A stretch of 64,000 bases of DNA from Peteryoungia ipomoeae (GTDB taxonomy: Bacteria; Pseudomonadota; Alphaproteobacteria; Rhizobiales; Rhizobiaceae), in contig NZ_STGV01000007.1 in NCBI RefSeq assembly GCF_004912165.1, positions 1 to 64,000 of the forward strand, in the 5' to 3' direction. Shown piece after piece: positions 16,785 to 27,670 of this stretch. Under the pieces are notes generated by a model that was given only the letters and a program-made list of their open reading frames with translations, had not been told where the DNA came from and did not search any database. Each line of letters begins with the position of its first letter. The stretch's first letter is position 1. A program made the translations under genes and the position numbers.

Positions 16785-16839
16785 CCGGGGTTGTGATCGA
16801 ACGGGTCGATGTTGGCGCATTGCGAGGCTTGATGCAGGT

Positions 16840-18369
16840 ATGCCGAGTTTGCTTGGGATCGACAGTGGGCTGACAGTCACGAAGGCGGTCATTTTCGATA
16901 TCGACGGCACGCAGCTTGCCGTCGCCAGACGTCGCATCACGCAGTTCATGCCGAAAGCGCATCGCGTCGAGCGCGACATGGATGAACTGTGGAACGCAAC
17001 GGCCGATGCGATCAGGGAGGCGATTGATCTGAGTGGCCGGCCGGCCCGCGACATACAGGCGATCGCCGCCACCGCCCATGGCGACGGCATCTATTTGGCG
17101 GACAAGGAGCAAAAGCCGCTCGGCCGGGCTATCCTGTCGCTCGACAGTCGCGCCGGCCCTATTGTCGAGCGGTGGGAGTCGGATGGGGTCTCCGAGCGCT
17201 CCTTGGCGATGACCGGGCAGGTGCCGCATGTCTCTGCGCCGTCGGCTCTGCTCGCTTTTCTTCGCGAGGAAGAGCCGGAGCGATTCAGGCGCATCGGCCA
17301 CGCGATGAGCTGCAAGGACTGGCTGACATACTGCCTGTCGGGGATCATTGGCACCGATCGCACAGAAGCGAGCACATCCTTCACGGATTTACGCACGCAA
17401 GACTACAGCGACGAGGCACTTCGTCTATTCGGTCTGCAGGACATTGCTCATGCTCTACCTCCCATATCTCGATCCGACCGGATCGTCGGATATGTCACAC
17501 AGGATGCGGCGGAGAAGACAGGGCTTGCCGCGGGAACCGCGGTCGTAGCCGGCCTGCACGACGTCATGGCATCCGCGCTGGGGGCAGGGCGTTATGTCGA
17601 GGGGACGGTGGCGCTGATTGCCGGAACCTATTCGATCAACGAAACACTATCTTCCGAGCCGCACGTCGGCAGGCGCTGGTTTTGCCGCAACGGCATCGCA
17701 CCCGGTACTTGGAACAACATGTCGATCTCGCCTGCATCGTCGGCGAATTACGAATGGTTCCTGGACACGCTCTGCGGCGCCGAGCAGGCCGTTGGCGAGG
17801 CGAGTGGCCGATCGATCCACGCGCTGCTGGCCCCAGAAATAGATGCGGCGATGGAGAGGCGATCGACGGTGCTGTTTCATCCCTTCCTGTTCGGTTCGCC
17901 CTATGGAGCGGCCGCCAGCGCAAGTTTTTTCGGCCTCGGCGGCTGGCATGATCGGGGCGACATGCTACGGGCCGTCCTGGAGGGCATCGCCTTCAACCAC
18001 CGTGTCCATGTGGACGCGTTGCGCGATGGCTTCTCTTTCGACAAGGCAAGCCTGACCGGCGGCGTCTCCCGCAACCCGGCGGTCGCGCAGATGTTCGCCG
18101 ATGTGCTCGGCATGCCGGTGACGGTGACGGAAACCGACGAGGCGGCCGCCTGGGGTGCAGCCCTTTGCGCCGGATCTGGCGCCGGCATCTATGCTGATCC
18201 GCAAAGCGATCCGCGCGATATCGACCGCATCGCCAAAACCTACCAACCGGACCCAAGCCGCAGCGCCGACATGGACAAGCGCTATCGGGTCTTTTGCGAG
18301 ATCGCCGAAACAATGGCACCGCTCTGGCCGAAGATCGGTGCGTTGGCACAGGAACCGCCGGCGAACTGA
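16840..18369 (+). CDS. FGGY-family carbohydrate kinase
   Basis: This 509-residue FGGY kinase has GIDSGLTVTKAVIFD at 6-20, the sugar-site segment LSLDSRAGP (99-107), the predicted catalytic base Asp241 in GLHDVMASALGAG, and the C-terminal motif LTGGVSRNPAVAQMFADVLG near 405. I chose the start at 16840 because upstream residues lie in low-quality sequence across the regulator end. The substrate cannot be read from the motifs; relatives phosphorylate xylulose-type ketoses, glycerol or other polyols. With the GlpD-type dehydrogenase 42 bp downstream, a polyol kinase producing a polyol phosphate fits best (inference). Confidence 0.83.
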   Translation: MPSLLGIDSGLTVTKAVIFDIDGTQLAVARRRITQFMPKAHRVERDMDELWNATADAIREAIDLSGRPARDIQAIAATAHGDGIYLADKEQKPLGRAILSLDSRAGPIVERWESDGVSERSLAMTGQVPHVSAPSALLAFLREEEPERFRRIGHAMSCKDWLTYCLSGIIGTDRTEASTSFTDLRTQDYSDEALRLFGLQDIAHALPPISRSDRIVGYVTQDAAEKTGLAAGTAVVAGLHDVMASALGAGRYVEGTVALIAGTYSINETLSSEPHVGRRWFCRNGIAPGTWNNMSISPASSANYEWFLDTLCGAEQAVGEASGRSIHALLAPEIDAAMERRSTVLFHPFLFGSPYGAAASASFFGLGGWHDRGDMLRAVLEGIAFNHRVHVDALRDGFSFDKASLTGGVSRNPAVAQMFADVLGMPVTVTETDEAAAWGAALCAGSGAGIYADPQSDPRDIDRIAKTYQPDPSRSADMDKRYRVFCEIAETMAPLWPKIGALAQEPPAN

Positions 18370-18411
18370 TATGCTGGACCGCCGTGAATCATCCTTCAGG
18401 ACGACAGGACA

Positions 18412-20160
18412 ATGACACCCGATCTGCAGCCGCGCTTCGACACCCTCCGCGAAACCGACATCGATGTCCTGATCATCGGCGCCGGCATAAACGGCGCAGG
18501 GCTCTTTCGCGATCTTTGCGTGCAGGGCGTCAATTGCGCCATTGTCGACAAGGCAGATTTCGGCTCGGGCACCAGTGCCGCACCGTCCCGTCTCATCCAT
18601 GGCGGCTTGAAATATCTGGAGACGGGAGAATTCGGCCTCGTCGCCCAGTCGACGCTGGAGCGCAACCTTCTGCTGAAGAATGCGCCCCATTGTGTCGAGC
18701 CGCTGCCAACCTTCATTCCGGTATTTTCCTGGACCCGTGGCATCTGGGCGGCGCTGCGCACGCTGTTAGGCTCGAAAACCGCACCGCGCAGCCGCGGCGC
18801 CATTCTGGTCAAGATCGGTCTCGGGCTCTATGACTTCTTCGGCTCGCGCGACCAGGTGATGCCGCGCCATCGCGTCGTTCTGAAGGGCAGGGCGCGGCGG
18901 GAAATGCCGCATGTGACGCCGGCAATCGTTGCCGGCGGGATCTATTACGACGCCAAGGTCAGCCGGCCCGAGCGGCTCGTCTATGAGCTTGTCGGTGACG
19001 GGCTCGACGCAAACGAGAAAAGCCTCGCCGCCAATTTCGCGACGCTGGTTGAAAGCCGGGCCGGCCGCGTAACCTACCGGAAAGCCGATGGCCGCGAATT
19101 TACCGTCGCTCCTAAGCTCGTCATCAACGCGGCCGGTCCCTGGATAGATCACGTCAATACGGCACTCGGCTATCCCTCCAAGCTGATCGGCGGCACCAAG
19201 GGCTCCCACATCCTGCTCGACCATCCGGCACTGGTGAAGAGCCTCAACGGCCACATGATCTATTTCGAGGCGGATGATGGACGCATATGCCTGGTCTACG
19301 ACTATTTGGGTCTGGCTCTGGTCGGCTCCACCGACATCCCGGCCAACGATCCGGACACCGTCCGCTGCGAAGAGCCGGAAACCGATTATTTCCTAGAAAG
19401 CCTCCGCTCGCTGCTGCCGAGCCTGCAATTCGATCGCAGCCAGGTCGTCTACAGCTATAGCGGCATCCGGCCGCTGCCGGCATCCGATGCGACCGCGCCG
19501 GGCCTCATCAGCCGCGATCACTCGGCTCCGGTCCGAGAAGCAGAGGCCGGGCGGCCGTTTCCGATCATCTCGCTGGTCGGCGGCAAGTGGACGACATTCC
19601 GCGGTTTTGCCGAGGAGGTGGCCGACACGGTCCTGTCTCGCCTGCAGCGCTCGCGCCGCCAATCCACCCGCTATCTCGCGATTGGCGGCGGCAAGGACTT
19701 TCCGGCAAGCGAACGGGCGCGTGGCGACTGGGCGACGGCGATTGCCGAACGGGCAGGTGTCTCGGCCGAACGGGCGGAAGAATTGCTCCGTCGCTACGGG
19801 ACAACTGCGGCGGCGGTTCTTTCCGCGGATCTCACCACTTCGGATCATCGGCGGCTGTCCGGAGTGCCCGACTATAGTTTCAGGGAGATCGACTGGATCG
19901 TTCGAAACGAGATGGTCGTCCATCTGTCCGACATCGTTCTGCGTCGCACGACCTTGGCCATCGAAGGGCGATTGACGCTGGCAGGGCTACGGGAGATTGC
20001 CGGCATTGCGGGCACCGCTTTATCCTGGGACGCCGGGCGCGTTGCGGTGGAGATCGACGACGTCGTCACCCAACTCGACCGTTTCCATAGCCAGCGTCTG
20101 ACGGACAAAGGGCTCCGCACTGACCGCGTTTCGCCTCCGGATCGGCGCAGGGATGGCTGA
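18412..20160 (+). CDS. GlpD-family FAD-dependent polyol-phosphate dehydrogenase
   Basis: This 582-residue protein resembles aerobic glycerol-3-phosphate dehydrogenase. It has the FAD motif DVLIIGAGINGAGLFRDL (19-36), GTSAAPSRLIHGGLKYLETGEF, the KLIGGTKGSHILLDHPA loop and YSYSGIRPLPAS. The C-terminal domain (residues about 425-560) is longer than in EryB. It would oxidise the product of the neighbouring FGGY kinase and pass electrons to quinone. It is a second GlpD-type enzyme in the window, so either it takes a different polyol phosphate from EryB or it is true glycerol-3-phosphate dehydrogenase; no glycerol facilitator gene is present. Confidence 0.83.
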   Translation: MTPDLQPRFDTLRETDIDVLIIGAGINGAGLFRDLCVQGVNCAIVDKADFGSGTSAAPSRLIHGGLKYLETGEFGLVAQSTLERNLLLKNAPHCVEPLPTFIPVFSWTRGIWAALRTLLGSKTAPRSRGAILVKIGLGLYDFFGSRDQVMPRHRVVLKGRARREMPHVTPAIVAGGIYYDAKVSRPERLVYELVGDGLDANEKSLAANFATLVESRAGRVTYRKADGREFTVAPKLVINAAGPWIDHVNTALGYPSKLIGGTKGSHILLDHPALVKSLNGHMIYFEADDGRICLVYDYLGLALVGSTDIPANDPDTVRCEEPETDYFLESLRSLLPSLQFDRSQVVYSYSGIRPLPASDATAPGLISRDHSAPVREAEAGRPFPIISLVGGKWTTFRGFAEEVADTVLSRLQRSRRQSTRYLAIGGGKDFPASERARGDWATAIAERAGVSAERAEELLRRYGTTAAAVLSADLTTSDHRRLSGVPDYSFREIDWIVRNEMVVHLSDIVLRRTTLAIEGRLTLAGLREIAGIAGTALSWDAGRVAVEIDDVVTQLDRFHSQRLTDKGLRTDRVSPPDRRRDG

Positions 20161-20366
20161 CATGCAGGAGAGTAACGGTGTGATCGCCAGCCATGTCGTT
20201 TCAGTTGAATCGGGCTTGATCAAATGCCCGGCGACAATCAAGCTGGCGCGGGACCATGGCAGGCGACGCGTTCCGAGCGAGTGTGATGGTGGTGATGGTC
20301 TTCCGTCGGCGCCGACAGCTAAAACTATGTCCGCCCTATCCTGCCGCGCAATTGAGGAACACTTGT

Positions 20367-22079
20367 ATGACGACGATCTTTGACGCTCCCGAGGAGTTTG
20401 CCTCGACCGCGCTTGCCGGTTTCTGCCAGATCTATCCGAATCATGTGCGCCTGATCCGCAATGGCGTCGTCCGCGCCACGACCGTGCCTAAGGGCAAGGT
20501 TTCCGTGGTCGTCGGTGGCGGCTCCGGCCATTACCCGGCCTTTGCCGGCTATGTCGGGCAGGGAATGGCCGATGCCGCAGTTGCCGGTGACGTCTTCGCT
20601 TCGCCGTCCACCGCCGCAGTCGCGCGGGTCTGCCGACACGCGCATCACGGCGGCGGCATCCTTCTCGGGTTTGGAAATTACGCGGGCGACGTGCTGAATT
20701 TCGGTGTGGCCGCAGAGCGCCTGCGCGCCGAAGGCATCGATGTGCGGATCGTCGCGGTAACTGACGATGTCGCAAGTGCGGTGGCCGGCGAGCACGCGAA
20801 ACGCCGCGGTATCGCCGGTGACTTCATGATCTTCAAGATCGCGGGCGCCGCGGCGGAGGCCGGGCTGTCGCTCGATGACGTGGAACGTGTCGCACGTCAT
20901 GCCAACGACCGGACCGTTTCCTTCGGCGTAGCTTTTGCCGGCTGCACGCTGCCGGGCGCAAACGAGCCGCTGTTCACGGTGCCCAAGGGTCGCATGGCGC
21001 TCGGTCTCGGCATCCATGGCGAACCGGGCATCAGCGAACAGGATATCGCCAGCGCCACCGATCTTGCCGATGTTCTCGCAGACAGATTGTTGGCCGAGAA
21101 GCCTCCGGGCTGTACGCGCGTCGCGGCTGTGCTGAACGGTCTCGGATCGACGAAGTACGAGGAGCTTTTCGTCCTCTGGACGGCCGTGCAGAAAAAATTG
21201 AATGGAGCTGGGCTCGAGATCGTCCAGCCGGAGGCCGGCGAGTTCGTCACCAGCCTCGATATGCAGGGGTGCTCGCTGACCCTGACATGGCTCGATGAGG
21301 AGCTGGAGCGGTACTGGGCGGCCCCTTGCGATGCTCCGGCATTTCGCAGGGGGCGTCCAGACGCCGCCGAACTCCGTGCCGATCTCATCGTCGACGAGGA
21401 AGTCGTCCCGGCGATCCCAGCGGCATCCGAAGCCTCCTGCAAGTCGGCGGCCTGCATCACCGACCTGTTCGGTGAAATCGCCGCGATGCTGAAGGAAAAA
21501 GAAGCCGAGCTTGGCGGCATCGATGCGATCGCCGGCGACGGCGACCATGGACAGGGCATGCGGCGCGGCTCCGATGCAGCGGCCAAGGCAATGGCGGCTG
21601 CCGTTTCGGCCGGTGCCGGTGCCCAGACGACGCTGGCGCTCGGCGGTGATGCCTGGGCCGACAGGGCAGGTGGCACGTCCGGCGCAATCTGGGGGCTGCT
21701 GCTGCGGTCTTGGAGCAATGCGCTGAACGACAGCGATGCGCCGAGCGACGCGGCGATAGCCGAAGCTGCGCGCCAGGCGCTCGATGGCGTCACCCGCCTT
21801 GGCCGCGCCCGTGTCGGCGATAAGACACTGGTGGATTCGTTCGTCCCATTTGTCGATACTCTGACAGCACAAACTGCAGCCGGCAACTCTGCGGTCGACG
21901 CATGGAAATCGGCAGCCACCGCATCGGAGGCTGCCGCCGAGGCAACGGCGTCGCTGACCCCGCGCCTCGGCCGTGCACGCCCACTGGCGGAAAAGAGCAT
22001 CGGGCATCCGGATCCCGGAGCGATTTCGCTTTCCATGGTCGCGCAGCTCATCTCAGGTTTTCTCGCCAGGAGGCGCTGA
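20367..22079 (+). CDS. Fused DhaK-DhaL ATP-dependent ketose kinase
   Basis: This 570-residue protein fuses a DhaK domain (residues 1-about 335) and a DhaL ATP-binding domain (about 360-570), the layout of ATP-dependent dihydroxyacetone kinases. DhaK has GGGSGHYPAFAGYVG (50-64) and the covalent substrate-binding His217 in GIHGEPG; the usual sequence is HNEPG, so Asn is replaced by Gly. DhaL has the Mg-ATP motif GDGDHGQG (390-397). Homologs phosphorylate dihydroxyacetone or D-/L-erythrulose. L-erythrulose kinases make L-erythrulose 1-phosphate, the EryH substrate, so beside an ery locus an erythrulose kinase is likely. A longer frame upstream to 20256 lacks support. Confidence 0.85.
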   Translation: MTTIFDAPEEFASTALAGFCQIYPNHVRLIRNGVVRATTVPKGKVSVVVGGGSGHYPAFAGYVGQGMADAAVAGDVFASPSTAAVARVCRHAHHGGGILLGFGNYAGDVLNFGVAAERLRAEGIDVRIVAVTDDVASAVAGEHAKRRGIAGDFMIFKIAGAAAEAGLSLDDVERVARHANDRTVSFGVAFAGCTLPGANEPLFTVPKGRMALGLGIHGEPGISEQDIASATDLADVLADRLLAEKPPGCTRVAAVLNGLGSTKYEELFVLWTAVQKKLNGAGLEIVQPEAGEFVTSLDMQGCSLTLTWLDEELERYWAAPCDAPAFRRGRPDAAELRADLIVDEEVVPAIPAASEASCKSAACITDLFGEIAAMLKEKEAELGGIDAIAGDGDHGQGMRRGSDAAAKAMAAAVSAGAGAQTTLALGGDAWADRAGGTSGAIWGLLLRSWSNALNDSDAPSDAAIAEAARQALDGVTRLGRARVGDKTLVDSFVPFVDTLTAQTAAGNSAVDAWKSAATASEAAAEATASLTPRLGRARPLAEKSIGHPDPGAISLSMVAQLISGFLARRR

Positions 22080-22080
22080 G

Positions 22081-22363
22081 CGAGAAGACGAACGCGTACT
22101 TCACTTTGCATCCCTGGCGAAGTACGCGGCCGCTTTTTCAGGATGTCGCGCTCTTCAGTGACGCGAGCCAATTCCTCCTTAAGCCGCCTGACCTTATCGG
22201 CCTCGTTGCCGGCCTTGCTGTTCGATGGCCGAACTTCTTCCATTCGGAGAGCAATGCTGGGTGACCCCAAGCCGCTGTCAGACCTCCGCTACCGGATAGG
22301 CCGCTCGGTGATCTAACGCACCGATTTGCGATTGAACTCTTCCGTGAAGTTGACTTTGTCCAT
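22081..22363 (-). pseudogene. Decayed IS3-family transposase OrfA remnant
   Basis: Read on the minus strand from ATG 22363, the sequence gives MDKVNFTEEFNRKSVR, then a TAG stop, then fragments in shifting frames. The last is NEADKVRRLKEELARVTEERDILKK (by 22140), a hallmark of the IS3/IS911-type OrfA leucine zipper. A missing base then breaks AAAYFARDAK-stop, and the start of an OrfB-like frame (VKYAFVF) runs into the end of the DhaK-DhaL gene. At least one nonsense and two frameshift changes are visible. It marks an old insertion between the convergent polyol and galactoside operons. Confidence 0.7.
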
Positions 22364-22365
22364 GT

Positions 22366-22399
22366 AGGCCTTCTGCCCCAAATATAGGGGAGAAGGCCT
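22366..22399. other. Strong hairpin between convergent operons
   Basis: AGGCCTTCT-G-CCCC (22366-22379) pairs with GGGG-AGAAGGCCT (22387-22399), 13 pairs with one bulged G and a loop of about seven bases. It lies between the ends of two convergent transcription units and could act as a two-way terminator, though neither side has a T-run. It also abuts the IS3 remnant and may be part of that element's upstream end. Confidence 0.45.
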
Positions 22400-22436
22400 C
22401 TACACATCTAGGGACTATTCATATCACAGGAGTAAG

Positions 22437-23807
22437 CTAGGCCGCTTGGAACTTCCGTGAAACGCGGGCCCATTCCGGGATCCACTTACCATGGGCAGAG
22501 AGCAGGTCGTCCGTGAGCGACCAGATCTGGTCGAGGTCCAACTCGGCTGCCGTATGCGGATCCATCATTGCCGCATGGTAGAGATGGTCGCGGTTCTCGG
22601 TCATCAGGGCTGCCACGGTCAGTTCCTGAACGTTGATATTGGTGCGGATCAGGGCCGTCAGTTGCGGTGGCAGGTCGCCGATATAGGTCGGCTGGATGCC
22701 GTTTTCGTCGACAAGGCACGGCACTTCGGCGGCGCAATTGTCCGGCAGAGACGTGATGCAGCCATTGTTGCGCAGGTTGCCGTAGATGACAGAGGGTTCG
22801 CCGGTCCAGACGGAATTGATGATCGAGGAGGCATATTCCTTCGACTGCGCCACCTCGATCTTTTCGGCCGACCGGTAGGCCGCGGCCTGCCCCTTCCACT
22901 TCTCCACCTGTTCGATGCAGCGCTTCGGATATTCATCGAGCGGAATGCCGAATTTCTCGATCAGGTCCGCGCGTCCCTCCTTGATGAAATAGGGTGTGTA
23001 TTCGGCGAAATGCTCCGAGCTTTCGGTGACGAAATAACCGAGCCGGGTCAGCATTTCGTAGCGCACTGTGTTGGGGCAACGCGGGTTCCAGGTCGGCTTT
23101 GGCGCACGCCCCTCGCGGTAGCCGCGCAGGAGATCCGGATAGAGGTCGCGGTAAGACCCGTCGGGCTGGCGATGCTCGAACTTCAGGTAGAAGGCCATGT
23201 GATTGATACCGGCCGAGCGGTAGCGGATTTCCTCATAGGGAATGTCGAGGTCATGGGCCAGTTCCATCGCCGTGCCCTGGACGGAGTGGCACAGGCCGAC
23301 CTGCCTGATCTTCGGATATTTCTCGGCAATGGCCCAGGTGTTGATCGCCATCGGATTGACATACTGCAACAGGATCGCCTCCGGGCAGACCTGCATCATG
23401 TCCTCGCAGATCTTCCACAGATGCGGCACCGTGCGCAGGCCCCGCATGATGCCACCGACCCCGAGCGTATCGGCAATGGTCTGACGCAGGCCGTATTTCT
23501 TCGGCACTTCGAAATCCGTGACCGTGGAAGGCTCATAGCCGCCGATCTGGAAGGCGACGACGACGAAATGCGCGCCATCGAGCGCCTGCCGCTGGTTGGA
23601 ATGCAGCTCGATCGTTGCCTTGGCACCCAGGGTCGAAATCAGCTTGCGAACGACGATTTCGCTTTCTTCCAGCCGCTGCGGATTGATGTCCATCAGGGCG
23701 ATCCGCGCGCCTGACAGCGCGGGGCGCTGGAGCACATCGCCGATAATGTTCTTCATGAACACCGTGGAGCCGGCGCCGATGAAGGTGATCTTGGGTTGTT
23801 TCGTCAT
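22437..23807 (-). CDS. agaL2: GH4-family alpha-galactosidase AgaL2
   Basis: This 456-residue glycoside hydrolase family 4 enzyme (MelA type) needs NAD and a divalent metal and works by a redox-assisted mechanism in the cytoplasm. It shows the N-terminal dinucleotide motif FIGAGSTVFMKNI (residues 9-21), LLQYVNPMAINTWA, the metal-site Cys-His in GLCHSVQGTAMEL, and GINHMAFYL. It is the last gene of an operon whose order matches agaL1-agpA-B-C-D-agaL2 of Sinorhizobium meliloti, where both AgaL proteins cleave alpha-galactosides such as melibiose and raffinose. Its paralog is at 29969-31441. Confidence 0.88.
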   Translation of the reverse strand: MTKQPKITFIGAGSTVFMKNIIGDVLQRPALSGARIALMDINPQRLEESEIVVRKLISTLGAKATIELHSNQRQALDGAHFVVVAFQIGGYEPSTVTDFEVPKKYGLRQTIADTLGVGGIMRGLRTVPHLWKICEDMMQVCPEAILLQYVNPMAINTWAIAEKYPKIRQVGLCHSVQGTAMELAHDLDIPYEEIRYRSAGINHMAFYLKFEHRQPDGSYRDLYPDLLRGYREGRAPKPTWNPRCPNTVRYEMLTRLGYFVTESSEHFAEYTPYFIKEGRADLIEKFGIPLDEYPKRCIEQVEKWKGQAAAYRSAEKIEVAQSKEYASSIINSVWTGEPSVIYGNLRNNGCITSLPDNCAAEVPCLVDENGIQPTYIGDLPPQLTALIRTNINVQELTVAALMTENRDHLYHAAMMDPHTAAELDLDQIWSLTDDLLSAHGKWIPEWARVSRKFQAA

Positions 23808-23830
23808 GAGAGAAGCCTCTTGTCTGGGAG

Positions 23831-25501
<1,671 letters not shown>

Positions 25502-25511
25502 GCTGGGCTCC

Positions 25512-26630
25512 TCAATAGGGATCGATCGCATCGCGCAGGCCATCGCCCAGCGCATTGAACGCAAAGACGGTGACGAGCACGAAGGCGACGGGAGACAGGA
25601 TCCAGGGATAGGACCCGATGACGGAATAGGTGGCGGTATCCTGCAGCATCAGGCCCCAGGACATCAGGGGCGGCTTCACGGCAAAGCCGAGGAAGCCGAG
25701 GAAGGATTCGAGCAGCACGACACTGGGAATGGCGAGCGTCACCGAAACAATCACGTGGCTCATCACATTGGGAAAGATGTGCTGGAAGATGATGCGCCGG
25801 TCGGTCGCGCCGATCGCCATGGCGGCGCGCACATAGTCGATGCGGGCGAGCGCCAGCGTCTTGCCCCGGACCTCCCGCGACATCTGCGCCCAGCCGAGCG
25901 CCGACATGACGAAGATGACGAAGGCGAGGAAGACATGGGTCGGGGCCGTCACCGGGATCAGCGAGGTCAAGGCGAGATAGAGCGGCAATTGCGGAAAGGC
26001 GAGAACGAGTTCCACAAAGCGTTGCATCCAGGTGTCGAAGCGGCCACCGAAATAGCCCGAGACCATGCCGACCGTGGTGCCTATGACGGTGACGATGAAG
26101 ACAACGGTGAGCGCGATCATCAGCGATACGCGTGATCCATGCAGGATGCGGGAGAGCACGTCACGGCCGAACTTGTCCGTGCCGAGAAAGTTGACCGGCG
26201 TGCCGTCGACCGCGCCAAAGAAGTGGCGCTCTGTCGGGATCAGGCCGAACAGCTTGTATTTGAAGCCCCGGACGAAGAAACCGAGGTCGAGCGGATTGGC
26301 ATAGTCTGGTCCGACGATCGGCTGGAAGGTGATGGGGTCGAGCTCCGTGCCCTCGCCGATCTGGTAGGTGCGCGGCCAGACGAAGCCACCGTCCTGATCG
26401 GTGATGCTGATCGTCTGAGGGGCTGAGAAGGCAATCCCCGTCAGCTTGGGATCAACGGGAGAGAAGAACTCGGCAAAGACCGTGATCAGCATCAGAAGGC
26501 AGACGAGCACGAGGCCGGTCATGCCGGTCCAGGAGCGTTTCAGGCGGCGCCAGACCAGGGCGGTATAGGTTTCGCTGTGATGATGGTCGGTTGCCTTTGC
26601 AACGACGGCAGGATGGACGTTGGCGTTCAT
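25512..26630 (-). CDS. agpC: Alpha-galactoside ABC transporter permease AgpC
   Basis: This 372-residue DppC-type permease has an N-terminal cytoplasmic stretch (MNANVHPAVVAKATDHHHSE), a first helix at about 35-55, a long periplasmic insert, and the C-terminal membrane domain with the coupling segment RRIIFQHIFPNVMSHVIV. The start at 26630 overlaps the agpB stop (ATGA), showing translational coupling. It forms the membrane channel with AgpB. Confidence 0.88.
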   Translation of the reverse strand: MNANVHPAVVAKATDHHHSETYTALVWRRLKRSWTGMTGLVLVCLLMLITVFAEFFSPVDPKLTGIAFSAPQTISITDQDGGFVWPRTYQIGEGTELDPITFQPIVGPDYANPLDLGFFVRGFKYKLFGLIPTERHFFGAVDGTPVNFLGTDKFGRDVLSRILHGSRVSLMIALTVVFIVTVIGTTVGMVSGYFGGRFDTWMQRFVELVLAFPQLPLYLALTSLIPVTAPTHVFLAFVIFVMSALGWAQMSREVRGKTLALARIDYVRAAMAIGATDRRIIFQHIFPNVMSHVIVSVTLAIPSVVLLESFLGFLGFAVKPPLMSWGLMLQDTATYSVIGSYPWILSPVAFVLVTVFAFNALGDGLRDAIDPY

Positions 26631-27640
26631 GCGTGTGCTCCTCCACCCAGACGGACGCGTGGATCGAGCAAGGCCAGGAGCATGTCGGCGATGATGTTGC
26701 CGACGATCAGGGTTGCCGAGAGGACCAGCATGAATGTGGCGGTAACATAGACATCGCCGACCCACATCGAGCCGACGATGGCCGGGCCGACGGTGGGCAG
26801 GGCGAAGATGATCGCCGTCTCGATCTCACCGGTTAGCATGTAGGGCAGGACGACGCCCTGATACATGACCAGCGGATGCAGCGCATTGGGCACGGCGTGG
26901 CGCAGGATCACCCGGCTCTCGGAGAGGCCCTTGGCACGCGCCGTCTCGACATACTGGGCGTTCAGCGTGTCGAGCAGGTTCCCGCGCATGACCCGCATAT
27001 TGTAGGCGAGGCCGCCGAAGGTGGCGATGGCGATGACCGGCCAGACATGTTTCAGGAGATCGACGAACTTGTCCCACGACCATGGCGCCCCGCCATATTT
27101 GGCCGAATGGAAGCTGTTGATCTCGGTCACGTTGAAATGGAAGACCAGGATATAGACGATGATCAGCGCCATGAGAAAGCGCGGCACGGTCATGCCGAGG
27201 AAGGATATGCCCGACAGCAGCGTGTCGACCCAGGTATACTGGCGGGTGGCTGCCAGAATGCCGAAGGTGATGCCGATGACCGATGCCAGGATGTGGCAGA
27301 CAAGTGCCAGAAGCAGGGTGCGCGGCAGGCGCTCGCCGACGACATCGGCAACCGGCTTGTTGTAGAAAAGGCTATGGCCGAAATCGCCGCGCGTCACGAT
27401 GCCGGTGATCCAGTTCACATATTGCACGACCATGGGCTTATCGAGCCCGTTGGCCACGCTATAGGCCCTGGCCTGGGCATCCGCCTCCTCGAAGGACGCG
27501 CCACCCTGGTTGATCATCTGCGAGCGAATGTAATCGCTGTAGTCACCCGGCGGCGCCTGGATGATGGCGAAGGTGACGACGCTGAGGACGAACAGGACGG
27601 GTATGGCTGACGCAATGCGCACAAGCAGAAATCGGAACAT
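26627..27640 (-). CDS. agpB: Alpha-galactoside ABC transporter permease AgpB
   Basis: This 337-residue DppB-type permease starts MFRFLLVRIASAIPVLFVLS, a typical first helix, and has the family loop GDFGHSLFYNKPVADVVGERLPRTL and the coupling segment RVILRHAVPNALHPLVMY. The upstream extension to 27685 is rejected because it would run through the intercistronic hairpin region. Confidence 0.88.
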   Translation of the reverse strand: MFRFLLVRIASAIPVLFVLSVVTFAIIQAPPGDYSDYIRSQMINQGGASFEEADAQARAYSVANGLDKPMVVQYVNWITGIVTRGDFGHSLFYNKPVADVVGERLPRTLLLALVCHILASVIGITFGILAATRQYTWVDTLLSGISFLGMTVPRFLMALIIVYILVFHFNVTEINSFHSAKYGGAPWSWDKFVDLLKHVWPVIAIATFGGLAYNMRVMRGNLLDTLNAQYVETARAKGLSESRVILRHAVPNALHPLVMYQGVVLPYMLTGEIETAIIFALPTVGPAIVGSMWVGDVYVTATFMLVLSATLIVGNIIADMLLALLDPRVRLGGGAHA

Positions 27641-27670
27641 GGCTGTTAGGTTCTCTTGTGTGTTCAGGGA

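Noticed and set aside
20325..22007. 560-residue minus-strand frame opposite the DhaK-DhaL gene
   Set aside because: Shadow frame; the plus strand has the complete kinase with active-site His and Mg-ATP motifs.
20897..22270. 457-residue minus-strand frame with an OrfA-like start
   Set aside because: Only the part right of about 22080 is IS3-like; the rest is antisense of the kinase gene, an accidental open frame joined to the remnant.
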